From Rhipicephalus microplus (lineage: Eukaryota; Arthropoda; Arachnida; Ixodida; Ixodidae), in the NCBI RefSeq assembly GCF_043290135.1, contig NC_134705.1, forward strand, positions 42,404,271 through 42,468,270: a DNA stretch of 64,000 bases, in the 5' to 3' direction. How positions within the stretch are numbered: the first letter of the stretch is position 1; the number at the start of each line of letters is the position of its first letter. The position numbers were made by a program, and so were the translations under genes. Positions 47,351 through 57,522 of the stretch are shown piece after piece. The notes beneath the pieces were generated by a model that was not told the DNA's origin, searched no databases, and saw nothing but the letters and a program-made list of their open reading frames with translations.

Positions 47351-48354
47351 GTCCGATTTCATGTGCCTCCTGCCCACGCAACTCGACCTTCTCTCATGAC
47401 GGAACTCGGGAAAAGCCCTACCTCAAGGATGCAATTCGAGCCCCTACCATCCTGTCATCTCTCGGTGACCAAGATGTAGGGAACAATCACGATCGTGTAA
47501 CTCTGCCTTGCACTGGCATTTCTGCTGTCATGGAGCAGCGGCCCGATGGTGCACCTGTGTCCGGTAGGTCTCTCACGGCAAGCTTTGCAAAACGCCCTGC
47601 GACAGGCCCCAACGAACGCCATCCGAAGTCGTCAGACCATTCGGTAGACGCTGAGGCACCAGCCTCCATGTTACTGAACATTCTACCGCGTCATCAAACG
47701 CACGTGCCTGTAGACTTCACCATATTCATCCTTGACCAGACGAAAGCCGGTCTGCACACTTTAAATGATTCAGTAACTGAGCATAATAGCATTTCCGCCT
47801 TGCAAAAAGACGCCTCTAGAGAAATGAAGTATCTCGAGAAGTTTCCTGCTGCTGACCCTGATCAAAGTGACCACAGTCTTCTTCTGCAGGTCGTGAACTC
47901 TGCATCGGTATTAGACCCGGGAATACCACCACCAGACCTTCCTCAGGAGATACTGTCCTCACGCTCGTTGTCATTTGAGGACATGGAGGCGCTCACATCT
48001 ATCGTACCAGACACAACTGAACGCCACCAGAGCATGATCGTCGGAAACAAAATGCACTCCTTACCGCTTCGCAAAGCAGGCCTTTCCGAGGATGCGAACA
48101 AGATCAGCCATAACCTGACACAGCCATGTTTGCAGACGACTCATACATTCATTTTCGAAGACGCACATACGCTCAGCCGCGCAGACACTTGGCTCCCAAG
48201 GGATGTTTCATTTGAGAATATCCAGACACCTAGCCAGGCTGAGGCAGCTGCCATTGAGAACATGTCGAGGACCAGCCCTCGTGCTGTTCCCTCCCAGGAC
48301 ACCAAGTCTGCACACAATAGTTCGCCAGAAGCCACCAGCTGGACAACTTCATAG
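47185..48354 (+). CDS. 389-codon frame of a non-autonomous LTR element
   Basis: The frame is open from about 47141; no ATG marks its start, so the start given is only nominal. The first 60 residues are gag capsid-like. The remainder (about 320 residues) is unlike any family I recognise; it is rich in Ser, Thr, Pro and acidic residues, and repeats the loose pattern F-E-(D/N)-x-x-(T/A)-(P/L)-(S/T) three times (about 47975, 48155, 48215). No zinc knuckle, protease or membrane segment is visible. It may be a captured or newly evolved segment carried by the element. Confidence 0.5.
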   Translation: MATVNALATRAAWTENRKLYVAIDHLRESAAAWHRCEDWKQQSWAEWSFKLIAAFGPISCASCPRNSTFSHDGTREKPYLKDAIRAPTILSSLGDQDVGNNHDRVTLPCTGISAVMEQRPDGAPVSGRSLTASFAKRPATGPNERHPKSSDHSVDAEAPASMLLNILPRHQTHVPVDFTIFILDQTKAGLHTLNDSVTEHNSISALQKDASREMKYLEKFPAADPDQSDHSLLLQVVNSASVLDPGIPPPDLPQEILSSRSLSFEDMEALTSIVPDTTERHQSMIVGNKMHSLPLRKAGLSEDANKISHNLTQPCLQTTHTFIFEDAHTLSRADTWLPRDVSFENIQTPSQAEAAAIENMSRTSPRAVPSQDTKSAHNSSPEATSWTTS

Positions 48355-48828
48355 AGTTCTGCTGTGGTATTGGTGCCCAACTATGAGCTGCGTCGCAACT
48401 CATTTCGAGAAATGGCACAAACGTCCACACGACTGCCTCACAGAGCGTCCCGCTGCAGTTCAGTGCACCAACGGCGGTGGGACAAACACCAGCATTTGCA
48501 GGTTACTCTGCGACCTTGCCGGAACAGTCAGGGTCGTCTGCCTGAGCGGTATTCTACGAGTGGTCAGAAAACGTTGTACCATGGACGAGTTCAACCGCAG
48601 CGACAAAGCCAGTTCCGCCCACCAGAATACACACTGACAGATCTTCAAGCAGAGGCGCACCGTGGCGTAGACCAACCGGCTCGAGGCAGCGAGTATGTTC
48701 CACAGAGATGCTTTCCCCAGACCACCACTCCATGTTGCATTGTGGTTCGGGACGACCACCACCACCCAGCCAAGCCCACCCAGCAGAAACTTTGCCGCCA
48801 GCTCTACGCGCGCGCAGTCATGGCCGAG

Positions 48829-48935
48829 TGTAAAGACCAAGAAAGACGCTGGGGCTCGGGCGCGTGGGCAGCTAAGAGAAGGTAGAGGAAGAAGAGGCAG
48901 AATAAGAACAGCTGGTCCAGCATCGGGTGCTGTCT

Positions 48936-48938
<3 letters not shown>
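48829..48938 (+). repeat. 3' LTR of the non-autonomous element
   Basis: 110 bp starting TGTAAAGACC and ending GTCTACA, followed at once by (AT)n. Confidence 0.78.

Positions 48939-49009
<71 letters not shown>
48939..49009. repeat. (AT)n tract
   Basis: About 71 bp between the two LTR elements. Confidence 0.95.
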
Positions 49010-49014
<5 letters not shown>

Positions 49015-51135
49015 CGCTACGATGACTGACTGGGTGACGTGGCCTGGCTCATACGCCATGTTTATTCTCTCACTTCTTCCTTCTCTGCCTCTACCGACCA
49101 TCGCTTCATACGTCACACGATTCTCCCTCCCCCCGAAAGATGGCACTGGTTACAAACTATAACAAATAAAGAAGTGAATGAACAAAACAATGCCAAAATT
49201 CACAGTTTCACGTGCAGACGGAGTTCCACAATCTCACTAAATCTTCAAGGCCAATCGAGCAGTTCGATGAATTTTATGACAACTCTGGTGGGCGAGGTTG
49301 ACTGTTGCGTTCTGGCCAACTGAAGCACGCCTTGAACGTAGAAATTACTGATGACACAGCGATTCTCGTCATGAATGAACAAGGGTTGAAGTACTTGTAG
49401 CATTTGAGAGTCGGATGTCGTAGGCACAAAGTTCTCCGTCGTAGACGCTGCTTTCTGTGTCGTGGCTGAGACATAACGAGTGCTTGCAGCCTGCATGTGC
49501 GAGAACCGAAGCTGATTGTATGATGCCTTTGTTTCTTCATTGTACACGTGGTAGCTGCACGTCTCTTTCGTAGCTTTCTGTGGTCTTACCTCAGTTTGTT
49601 GAATTGTAGACACGGCGTTGAGAACTGGTGCAGAAAACTTTGTCGACGTTGCTTTCTGTTATGATGGCTTAGGCATCGACTTCGTCTCTGCTTCTTCAAT
49701 TGATGTTGTCTCTGATGATCTTTCAGTCACAAGTGTACTCGTGAGGAGGTTTCACTTGATCGTTGTTCTTGTTTGAGTAGCCGTTGCAGTTCTTGGAGTT
49801 CGTGGAGTTGCCTTTGTTGAAATTGCTCGTCTTCTTGTGAAAGTTCGTCAGATGGGCCTCTTCCAGGAACATGAGTCTGCTTTTCTTTAGATGGTGATGT
49901 GATCTGTAGATTGTCGCTAGTCTACACTGTACTGCTAGGCTTGTCCTGCGATGAAAGCAGCGTGACAGGCTGATGAGAACGCTCCCAAGATGGTTGTGAG
50001 TCATCCTTGATTGTAAATGCTTCTGTCAGTTTACAATGCGCCGGCGTTGGTGGATTCGAAATTCCTGCAGTGCTTTGACTCACATGACGATGAGAGCACA
50101 ACAGACATGGCTTCAGGTGGTTCTGATGGCGTATGTTTTTCTTTTTGCAGCGTAGTTAGGCTGACAATGTCTGTCGAACGACCCTGGTCGGGAACGTCAG
50201 GGTGGGGGCTGGTATTGCGAGGATTCACCAGGTCGTCACACGTAAATTCCGTCACACGCTCGAAACCGTTTGGGCCTTGTGTGTGACACGATGCATCAAA
50301 GCAATTGGGTGGTTCTGTAAAATCTGAAGTGTTGTGGTGCAGCGAACACGTTGAAAATGCCGATTTTATTGCTCTTGGTAAAGGCGGGTTTAGGTTCAGT
50401 TTTTTGGCGAAATTTTCTAGATTCCTTTCGATATACGGACGCTTTACCTTGTCTGTTGCGACGTGTACGTTACCAGTCGGTGTTCGAATGCGTGACGTTT
50501 TTTCGGAAGAGTCATACGATGGTACAATGGTGGTATATTTTCCCTGAGATCTCGTTTGGAAAATAGGCTTACTGCGGGAAGACTTCGCGTAACTGTGATG
50601 GGACAGTTGAAAAGCCTTCCACTGATGAGGTATGAACAGGCCTTCATCGCATTCTTTGAAACGGGTAATCATCTCCACCCTCATCTTTTGGCATGATTCG
50701 TCGTTTTCGAATATGTGTGTCAAGTAAAACTTGAATGCCTCACCGGAGATGTAGTCAGTAAAGTTGGTGATCATTTCCCGTTCCGACCATGATGCAGCGG
50801 CGACGTGGACCTCGAATAGGTTGAACCAGTCCTGTACGGGTCCGTCGTCCGCTGATCCGGTGTACTCGGGGATGTCGAGGTCAGCCGATGGTTCTGTCAT
50901 AGTGCCGGTCGTTGTCCTTCTAGGCGATGATTCGGTAGTCAACGTATGGTCAGGGTGTCTTCTGGGGAACTGCGTCGATGATGAGTGACTGATGAAGGGG
51001 CAGGCAGGTCTCCATCCTGCTGACTCGTGTGACGCTACGATGACTGGGTGACGTGGCCTGGCTCATACGCCATGTTTATTCTATCTCTCACTTCTTCCTT
51101 CTCTGCCTCTACCGACCATCGCATCATACGTCACA
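49010..51135 (-). mobile_element. Non-autonomous minus-strand LTR element in (AT)n
   Basis: LTRs at 51028-51135 (5') and 49010-49117 (3'), each 108 bp, run TGTGACGTATGA...CGTCACA on the minus strand; the outer G of the 3' copy is A. A purine tract (GGGGGGAGGGAGAATCG) precedes the 3' LTR. Only a gag frame is present; no pol motif is visible in 49118-50030. (AT)n lies on both sides. Confidence 0.75.
50031..50942 (-). CDS. Gag of the minus-strand element
   Basis: 303 codons, intact, starting 85 bases inside the 5' LTR. The N-terminal third is capsid-like (P-V-Q-D-W-F-N-L-F-E, then E-M-I-T-N-F and M-I-T-R-F-K-E-C). The C-terminal two-thirds is basic to Ser/Pro-rich with no zinc knuckle seen. The coding frame is intact though the element lacks pol, so it would depend on enzymes of another element. 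Confidence 0.65.
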   Translation of the reverse strand: MTTESSPRRTTTGTMTEPSADLDIPEYTGSADDGPVQDWFNLFEVHVAAASWSEREMITNFTDYISGEAFKFYLTHIFENDESCQKMRVEMITRFKECDEGLFIPHQWKAFQLSHHSYAKSSRSKPIFQTRSQGKYTTIVPSYDSSEKTSRIRTPTGNVHVATDKVKRPYIERNLENFAKKLNLNPPLPRAIKSAFSTCSLHHNTSDFTEPPNCFDASCHTQGPNGFERVTEFTCDDLVNPRNTSPHPDVPDQGRSTDIVSLTTLQKEKHTPSEPPEAMSVVLSSSCESKHCRNFESTNAGAL

Positions 51136-51148
51136 TACATATATATAT

Positions 51149-51640
51149 TGTGGCGAAGCCTTCGAACAGTGGGTCGTCCTCTGACATGCTCGCGTCCACT
51201 TTCTTGCACAAGTCAAGGATGTCCTCTATGTAACTTGTGAAGAACTCACTGGTCTGCTGTGCTCGTTCACGTAACCGCTGTTCGGCTTGGAGCTTACGAA
51301 CGGCAGGACGGCCGAACACGTCGACGACGGCGGTTTTAAAAGCGGACCAAGTGGGGAAATCGGATGCGTGGTTGTTGTACCACATGCCGGCCACACCCGC
51401 GAGGTAGAAAACCAGGTTGCCGAGTTTACCTGCCTCGTCCCAATGATTGGGGACGCTGACGCGTTTGTACATAGCAACCCAGTCCTCGACGTCGGTACCA
51501 TCCGCGCCGGTGAAGACAGGAGGGTCGCGGATGCGGGGGACACCGGAACATGGCGTCGGCGCAGGAGGAAGCGTTTGCTGGGCGGCGTCTTGGTGCATGG
51601 TAGAAGGCACGGTGCGGGATCGAAGCTCCAGGGGCATCAA
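51149..51640 (-). pseudogene. Gag fragment joined to an LTR end
   Basis: A gag capsid frame beginning near 51640 with V-E-D-W-V-A-M-Y and R-E-R-A-Q-Q-T-S-E-F-F. Its last residues, E-D-D-P-L-F-E-G-F-A, are encoded by LTR-like sequence also found at 52058-52090, so the true gag C-terminus is lost. Confidence 0.65.
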
Positions 51641-51799
51641 ATGCTAACCGAAGGTGTTAGAAGGGCACAGCACTCTCCAGCAAATCGTTGAGACGTTTAT
51701 TGGCGGACACTTGTCGACGATGCTTGACAGCGACAGTCAATGCGGGTACCGACTCTCTGCACGAGCTGCTCTTCTTTTTGCTAAAAAGGGCAACCCGGA

Positions 51800-52023
51800 G
51801 CACTCGTCTGGCTCTCGATCCCTACCACTTCAACTGGCCTATCTACAAAACTATTGCCCAAATTCGAAGGCCCCTACCATGTCGTCGAACGCACTTCCCC
51901 TGTAAATTACTTGATCGAACCCATCAAACCATCTTCGGACATGCGCCGTCGAGGGCGCGACATTGTCAACGTGGAGCGCCTCAAAGCCTACCACGACCCG
52001 CTCATAGTAACAAGCTGTTAGGT
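51800..52023 (+). pseudogene. Pol C-terminus (integrase tail)
   Basis: Contains the integrase tail pattern (P-Y-H-V-V-E-R, V-N-Y-L-I-E-P and V-N-V-E-R-L-K-A-Y) and a stop near 52020, followed by the 3' LTR. The same region is preserved, older, at 2740-3030. Confidence 0.7.
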
Positions 52024-52226
52024 CGCCAGGCGGCTCCCTCTTCGTACCCGGGGTAGTTGTGGCGAAGCCTTCAAACAGTGGGTCGTCCTCTTCAGCACCT
52101 TCTAGTGGGTTGCCCTTTTTAGCAAAAAGAAGAGCAGCTCGTGCAGAGATTCGGTACCCGCATTGACTTTCGCTGTCAAGCATCGTCGACAAGTGTCCGC
52201 CAATAAACGTCTCAACAATATATATA

Positions 52227-52380
52227 TGGTTATGGCGTTTATTAGCCGGCCCACAGCGAGTCTACACAACGGCGACAGTAACAGCCAAGCACGGACTCTC
52301 CGCGCGAGCGGCGTTCTTTTTGGGCAGACCCACTAGAAAGCACTTGAGAGTTCGACCCATTTTAGTGTTGGGTGGCTTCT

Positions 52381-52385
<5 letters not shown>
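52227..52385 (-). mobile_element. Solo LTR in (AT)n
   Basis: 159 bp with TG...CA ends (TGTAGAGAAGCC on the minus strand) and an AATAAACGCC near its end. ATATATA lies on the left and a long (AT)n on the right. No internal region is attached, as after recombination between LTRs. Confidence 0.6.

Positions 52386-52450
<65 letters not shown>
52386..52450. repeat. (AT)n tract
   Basis: About 65 bp of AT followed by a short (CA)/(TA) mix up to 52466. Confidence 0.95.
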
Positions 52451-52460
<10 letters not shown>

Positions 52461-52815
52461 TATATAGATATTGCCACTAGTACAAGTTCTGAAAGTATTA
52501 TTTCCACAGATGCTGGCATGCTTGTATGTGCCGCTGTTCAGAAGAGGACAAAGATGCGCGTGCAGAGAAAAAACAATAGTCATACTGCCGTTGTTCGAAT
52601 CAGTTTGACGTCCTTGTGTGCCATTATCTACAGGTTACAGTTACGTTGTAACGTGACACTGTGGAGGTGCTGGGTATTAGTCCATGCACTGTTACCACGA
52701 GGAAGATCTCGGCCCCAACAATTACGCCTTGGTAGAAACAGCCAACCTTCGACGCAGTCGGCGGCAACTACGCCTACCACTCCAATTCAGCCCTCTTCCG
52801 GAACGCTCCAGAACC

Positions 52816-54090
52816 ATGGCACACGCGACAATTGCAAGCCAGACTGAACAGACCGTGACTCCGCCAGCTCCTTGGCTACCAGCCTCTCGAACGCCAAAGC
52901 CCTTCCATGGGGAGCCCTACGAAGACCTTGAAGACTGGCTGGACCAATACGATAGAGTCGCCGTCGCCAACGAGTGGGACGAGCACCGGAAACTGCGGTA
53001 TGTCTATTTCTACCTGGAGGATTCGGCGCGTATTCGGTTCGAGAATTACGAGGCCGCCCTGACAACCTGGCTGGTGTTTTGCACTCAGCTACGGAACACG
53101 TATGGTAGCGCTGACCGTAAAGAACTAGCCGAACGTCTCCTCGATTCTCGCAATCAAAGACCCAATGAAAGCGTGGCCATGTTCGTTCAGGAGATGTCTT
53201 GTCTGTTCGTCGAGCTGATTCTGCAATGACGGAAGACAAAAAGGTACGCATTCTGATGCGGGGTGTCCAGGAGCAGCTGTTTGCTGGACTTGCACGAAAC
53301 CCACCAGCTACCGTGGCAGAATTCCTCCGTGAAGCGACGAGAATTGAGCGAATGCTAGGACAGCGGTCTTCGCAGTATGAGCGGTCCGACAACCTTGCAT
53401 GTCTGTCAGCACCCTTGGTAACACCTGATATCACGAGCGTAAGAGACCTTGCTGAGCTAGTCTGTAGCATTGTACGCGACGAGCTGCAAAAGCTTCACGC
53501 AGTGTTTTCACAGCCTCAAGTGGCTGCTCTGACAGATGTCATTCGTGAAGAGGTGCGGCAGCTGGTACGACCATTAGCGCCACCTCCATCCGAAGCTCCT
53601 CTGCTAACGTATGCGGAAGCTGTACGTACTCCTGCACCGGCAGCCAGCTATTTCCCCCGACCGACTAGCCTGCAGACGCCACAGCACATCTCGGGTGGGC
53701 CACGCTATGAAAACCAACGACCGACCAGCCTGCCGACGCCGCAGCACTTCTCTGGCCTGCCGCACTACGAAAAACAACGAGCGACTTGCCTGCAGATGCC
53801 ACAGTACTTCTCGGGTCCACCACACTATGAGAATCCGCGACCTAATTTGTGGAAATCCAGTGTGGGGCGCGCTTCCGACAATCGGCCACTATGCTACCAC
53901 TGTTGAGCCAGGTCACTTCTACCGGGAGTGCTCGTACAGACAGATGGGCCTACCTGGATTTCGGCCAGACGCTTGTCGGCCCAGGGATGGCGAACGACCC
54001 CACGCCATCGCAAAATACCTGGCAAGTCTACCGTCTCCGAATCTTCAGCGACGCCAATTACGCTCTCCGTCTCCTATACGCTTCACGTCC
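52816..54090 (+). pseudogene. Gypsy element 3 gag
   Basis: Begins at the ATG at 52816. Capsid text (F-H-G-E-P-Y-E-D-L-E-D-W) runs to about 53215, where one frame break moves it to the frame starting 53199. Three 60-bp coding repeats lie at 53658-53837. A zinc knuckle C-Y-H-C...G-H-F-Y-R-E-C follows at about 53890-53935, with another frame break inside it. Confidence 0.8.
53658..53837 (+). repeat. Three in-frame 60-bp repeats in gag
   Basis: Each unit codes R-(P/A)-T-(S/C)-L-x-(T/M)-P-Q-(H/Y)-(F/I)-S-G and a Y-E-(N/K) end. Units are diverged but equal in length. Element 1 lacks this array. Confidence 0.85.
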
Positions 54091-54326
54091 ACGAATTAAT
54101 ACTCCACTTTCGCCGATGTTGTTGCGGGACGATCCGCTAGGTCCCCAAGTCCACGCCGGCGAAACTAGAATCAGCGGCCTCCGGGGGTGGGACCGCTGTT
54201 AAGCTATCGTCAAAAGAGCCTCCTCCGACCAATCCGCCGACCTTCGACGATTCCTTTCAGCCGACACCTCACATCGCTGACGAACCCGTTTCTGCTGACA
54301 TTGCCGTTCGTGTCGACAACCATCCA

Positions 54327-54890
54327 GTGACTGCTCTGGTCGACACCGGCGCCGACTACTCGGTTATCAGCGCTGAACTTGTGGCTGAACTCAGGAAAGT
54401 CACGACTCCTTGGGGGCATGGACCAAACCTTCGGACAGCCGGTGGTCATCTCTTGACACCAATCGGGAGATGCACCGCAAGGCTGCAAATCTGTGAGTCG
54501 ACGTTCGTTGCTTCTTTCGTTGTGCTTCCCGAATGCTCCCGGAAAGTTATCCTTGGCATGGATTTCCTTCGTGAGCATGGTGCTGTTATAAATCTTCGAG
54601 ATTGCCTCGTAACGTTTGCTGACGACTATGGCCCGAAGCCTAGAGATACCAATCCGCAGAAGACTGCGGTTCGCATTGTCGACGACACCGTCACACTTCC
54701 ACCACGCACCAGTATGTTCGTTACTGTACAGGGCGACATAGTCCATGACAGTAGTGGTATCGCTGAAGCCAACGTTTCGGTGCTCTTGTCTCAGCAAATC
54801 TGTGTTGCCCGCGGCATAATTCAATTCAAACGTGGGGTGACTGAGTTGTTGGTCACCAATTTTAGTGGAGCATACCAAATTTGGCCAAGC
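54327..54890 (+). pseudogene. Gypsy element 3 protease
   Basis: Aspartic protease with the active-site phrase L-V-D-T-G-A-D-Y-S-V and the later V-I-L-G-M-D-F. The domain itself reads without a break; a frame change follows at about 54890 before the RT. Confidence 0.82.
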
Positions 54891-55099
54891 GAACTAATAT
54901 CGCTCATTTCGAATACATTGACGATGAAGCGTGTACGACGATAGCCCCAATTTCGGCAGCCGTTGAAAGTGACACCGCGGTAGCCGATGCAGTCGATGCC
55001 AATCCGAAGCTGTCATGTGCGCAGAAAGAGCAAATCCGCTGTATCCTCCGCATGTTTAGCGACTGTTTCGCATCCACATGTAAAGCACCGCATCGTCAC

Positions 55100-55910
55100 T
55101 GACCATGCTGAGTGAGCCATACGTCAGCACGCCTACCGAGTATCACAAAAGGAACAAGAGGCTATACGTTCTCAAGTGAAGCAGATGCTCAAAGATGGCG
55201 TAATCCAGCCCTCGAACAGTCCATGGTCGTCCCCTGTTGCACTAGTAAAAAAGAAGGACGGCACTCTCCGATTTTGCGTCGATTATCGCAAACTCAACAA
55301 AGTCACAAAGAAAGACGTTTATTCGCTTCCGCGCATCGACGACTTACTAGACCACCTCCGACGCGCCCGATACTTCTCCTCTATGGATTTACGCAGTGGG
55401 TATTGGCAGACGGAAGTTGATGAACGCGACCGAGAGAAAACAGCATTCATAACGCCTGATGGTCTGTAAGAATTCAAGGTGCTGCCCTTCGGTCTGTGTT
55501 CTGCCCCTGCGACATTCCAGAGGATGATGGATACAGTGCTCTCTGGTCTCAAGTGGTAAGCATGCCTTGTTTACTTAGACGATGTCGTTGTCTTCTCCTC
55601 AACGTTTGAGCAGCATTTGCAGCGACTTAGATCTGTGTTTGCTGCAATTCGAACGGCAGGCCTATCACTGAAACCAGAAAAATGTCATTGTGGTTACAAC
55701 GAAATAAAGTTCCTCGGTCACCTTGTTAGCCCTGATGGTATTCGGCCGGACCCAGACAAAACATTGGCTGTCACAGATTTTCCACCACCTTCCAACAAAC
55801 GTGATGTGCGTCGATTTTTAGGCCTCTGCGCATACAACAGACGCTTTGTGCAAAATTTCGCAAACATTGCCGAACCCCTCACTCGTCTGACAAAAGACGA
55901 CGTTCCTTCG
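55100..55910 (+). pseudogene. Gypsy element 3 reverse transcriptase
   Basis: Motifs [34 protein letters not shown] and V-Y-L-D-D-V-V are present. Two in-frame stops (after P-D-G-L at 55470 and after L-K-W at about 55557) interrupt it. The catalytic aspartates are intact. Confidence 0.85.
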
Positions 55911-56722
55911 TGTGGGGCCTTGAGCAAACACGCGCTTTCTCCGAGCTCCAGCAGCGTCTCCAGTCTGAGCCCTTACTCGGACACTACGACGAATATGCCG
56001 ACACTGAACTACACACAGACGCCAGTAACATCGGCCTTGGCGCAGTCCTCGTCCAGTGGCAAGGCGGTGTCGAATGCCCTATTGGTTATGCGAGTCGGAT
56101 TTCATCATCTGCGGAGGCGAATTACACAACAACTGAAAAGGAGTGCCTAGCTGTTGTCTGGGCAATAGCTAAATTCAGACCGTACCTGTATGGTCGCCCG
56201 TTCAGAGTTGTTACCAATCATCATGCGCTCTGCTGGTTGGCAAACCTTAAAGACCCTTCCGGACGTCTGGCCAGGTGGAGCTTACGCCTTCAGGAGTTCA
56301 ATTTGACAGTCTTGTACAAGTCCAGCCGGAAGCATACTGACGCGGACTGCCTTTCCCGAGCTTCTCTCATGACAGCGTCAGGTGATCACGATCTCGATGG
56401 CCGTTTTCTCTGCGCCGTTAGTGTATCCGACTTGGCTGAACAGCAGAAGAATAATTCCGAGCTTCGACAATTCATCGATTATCTCGAAGGCCATACGCCG
56501 CATCCACCACCAGCATTCGCCCGCTCGTCAGCATCGTTCTGCATCCGCCGAAATAACCTCTATAAAAGAAACTTCAACCCTTACGCGACTGAGCACCTGC
56601 TCGTTGTCCCGCCAGCGTTACGAGCCGATGTCTTGTCCGCCTGTCACGATGAGCCTTCCTCAGGCCACTTGGGATTCACAATGTACCTTGGCCCAGATTC
56701 GCCAACACTACTACTGGCCTAA
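55910..56722 (+). pseudogene. Gypsy element 3 RNase H and integrase zinc domain
   Basis: After a frame break at 55910, RNase H keeps L-H-T-D-A-S (catalytic Asp), T-T-E-K-E-C-L-A-V-V and D-A-D-C-L-S. The integrase zinc domain follows (H-D-E-P-S-S-G-H-L-G), and its C-x2-C half reads in another frame up to 56807. Confidence 0.82.
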
Positions 56723-56807
56723 GCTCAGTCGAGACATGAAGCATTATGTGAAGACGTGTCACGAGTGCCAGCGCCGTAAAGCACCACATCAGCACCCAGC
56801 CGGCTTT

Positions 56808-57522
56808 TAGATGCGGAGCATCTTATACTCGCGCCTTGTAGTGCGCCGTCCGCACCGCTTCTCGAACATTCGACAGCTGACGCGCGCGCATGCGCCGTCG
56901 CGCCGTCGCCCACTCTTCCACCATCTGTGCATCCCTTCCTCCTCTACACACCGCGCGCGCTTCACTCCTCCACCATCTGTGCACCCTTCCTCCTCTACAC
57001 ACCGCGTTCGACATCTACAATTCTCCTGATTCTCCAGTGGACGCGCATGTGGCGTCGCGCTTCGAGAACATTCAACAGCTGACAGTGCATGAGCCTACCA
57101 TACCAACAAGCCCAAATCGCCACCCTCAGTGCATGAGCCGTCGTGTCGTGCTATATATATACTCAAGGTCGGCGCTCGCTCGCTCAGTTGCCGCTCGTCG
57201 GTTGGTTTGTACGGCGCGTCGACGTCCAAGGTCGCGGTGAAATGAATTCCAACGAATCCACAAACACAATGATCGACGTCCCTTCGACCAGCGCCGCCCT
57301 TTCGCATACGTGTGTACGTGTTCACTCATTTAACACCCCCTCCTACAACCACGTTAACCAATTTAGCCATCGACCCAAGTAAGTCGCAATTTAACACCCC
57401 ATTTCACAACCACGTTAACCAATTTAGCCATCGACCCAAGTAAGTCGCACTTTAACACCCCGTTAACCAATTATATGGTCCGCATCCTCCTCAGTGTTCC
57501 CCCGAGGGAAGCTGCGGGCAAT
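56808..57522 (+). mobile_element. Unclassified ~715-bp insertion with its own promoter
   Basis: It splits the integrase between the phrases H-P-A-G-F and F-L-K-P-V, with TTT(T) on both sides as a possible target duplication. The start (GATGCGGAGCATCTTATAC) and the end give only an imperfect inverted match; TCCGCATC at 57479-57486 is an exact reverse complement of the first 8 bases. It holds two tandem arrays: CCACCATCTGTGCA units (56918-57003) and ~57-bp units with AACCACGTTAACCAATTTAG (57336-57470). No protein is coded. Confidence 0.65.
57152..57188 (+). promoter_or_regulatory. TATA box and initiator in the insertion
   Basis: TATATATA at 57152-57159 and TCAGT at 57184-57188, spaced about 30 bases apart, between GC-rich stretches. 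Confidence 0.5.

Larger units (their letters stand above)
46308..48938 (+). mobile_element. Non-autonomous LTR element in (AT)n
   Basis: LTRs of 125 bp (46308-46432) and 110 bp (48829-48938) share TGT(C/A)AAGACCAAGAAAGACG and end in ACA; the 3' copy lacks an internal block of about 13 bases. TGGCGCAGTCCGAC at 46434-46447 resembles the tRNA-Ser-type primer site of the 17.6/297 group. The 2.4-kb interior has gag-like text and one long frame but no protease, RT or integrase. (AT)n flanks both sides, so a 4-bp ATAT duplication is possible but cannot be seen. Confidence 0.75.
51149..52217. mobile_element. Rearranged inverted remains of one Gypsy family
   Basis: From left to right: the first 33 or so bases of an LTR (TGTGGCGAAGCC), an antisense gag, an antisense leader and LTR part (51683-51795), then a plus-strand pol end, and a full plus-strand LTR (52058-52217, TGTGGCG...TCTCAACA). 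The two halves face each other, so they form an inverted pair around 51795. (AT)n borders both ends. Confidence 0.65.
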
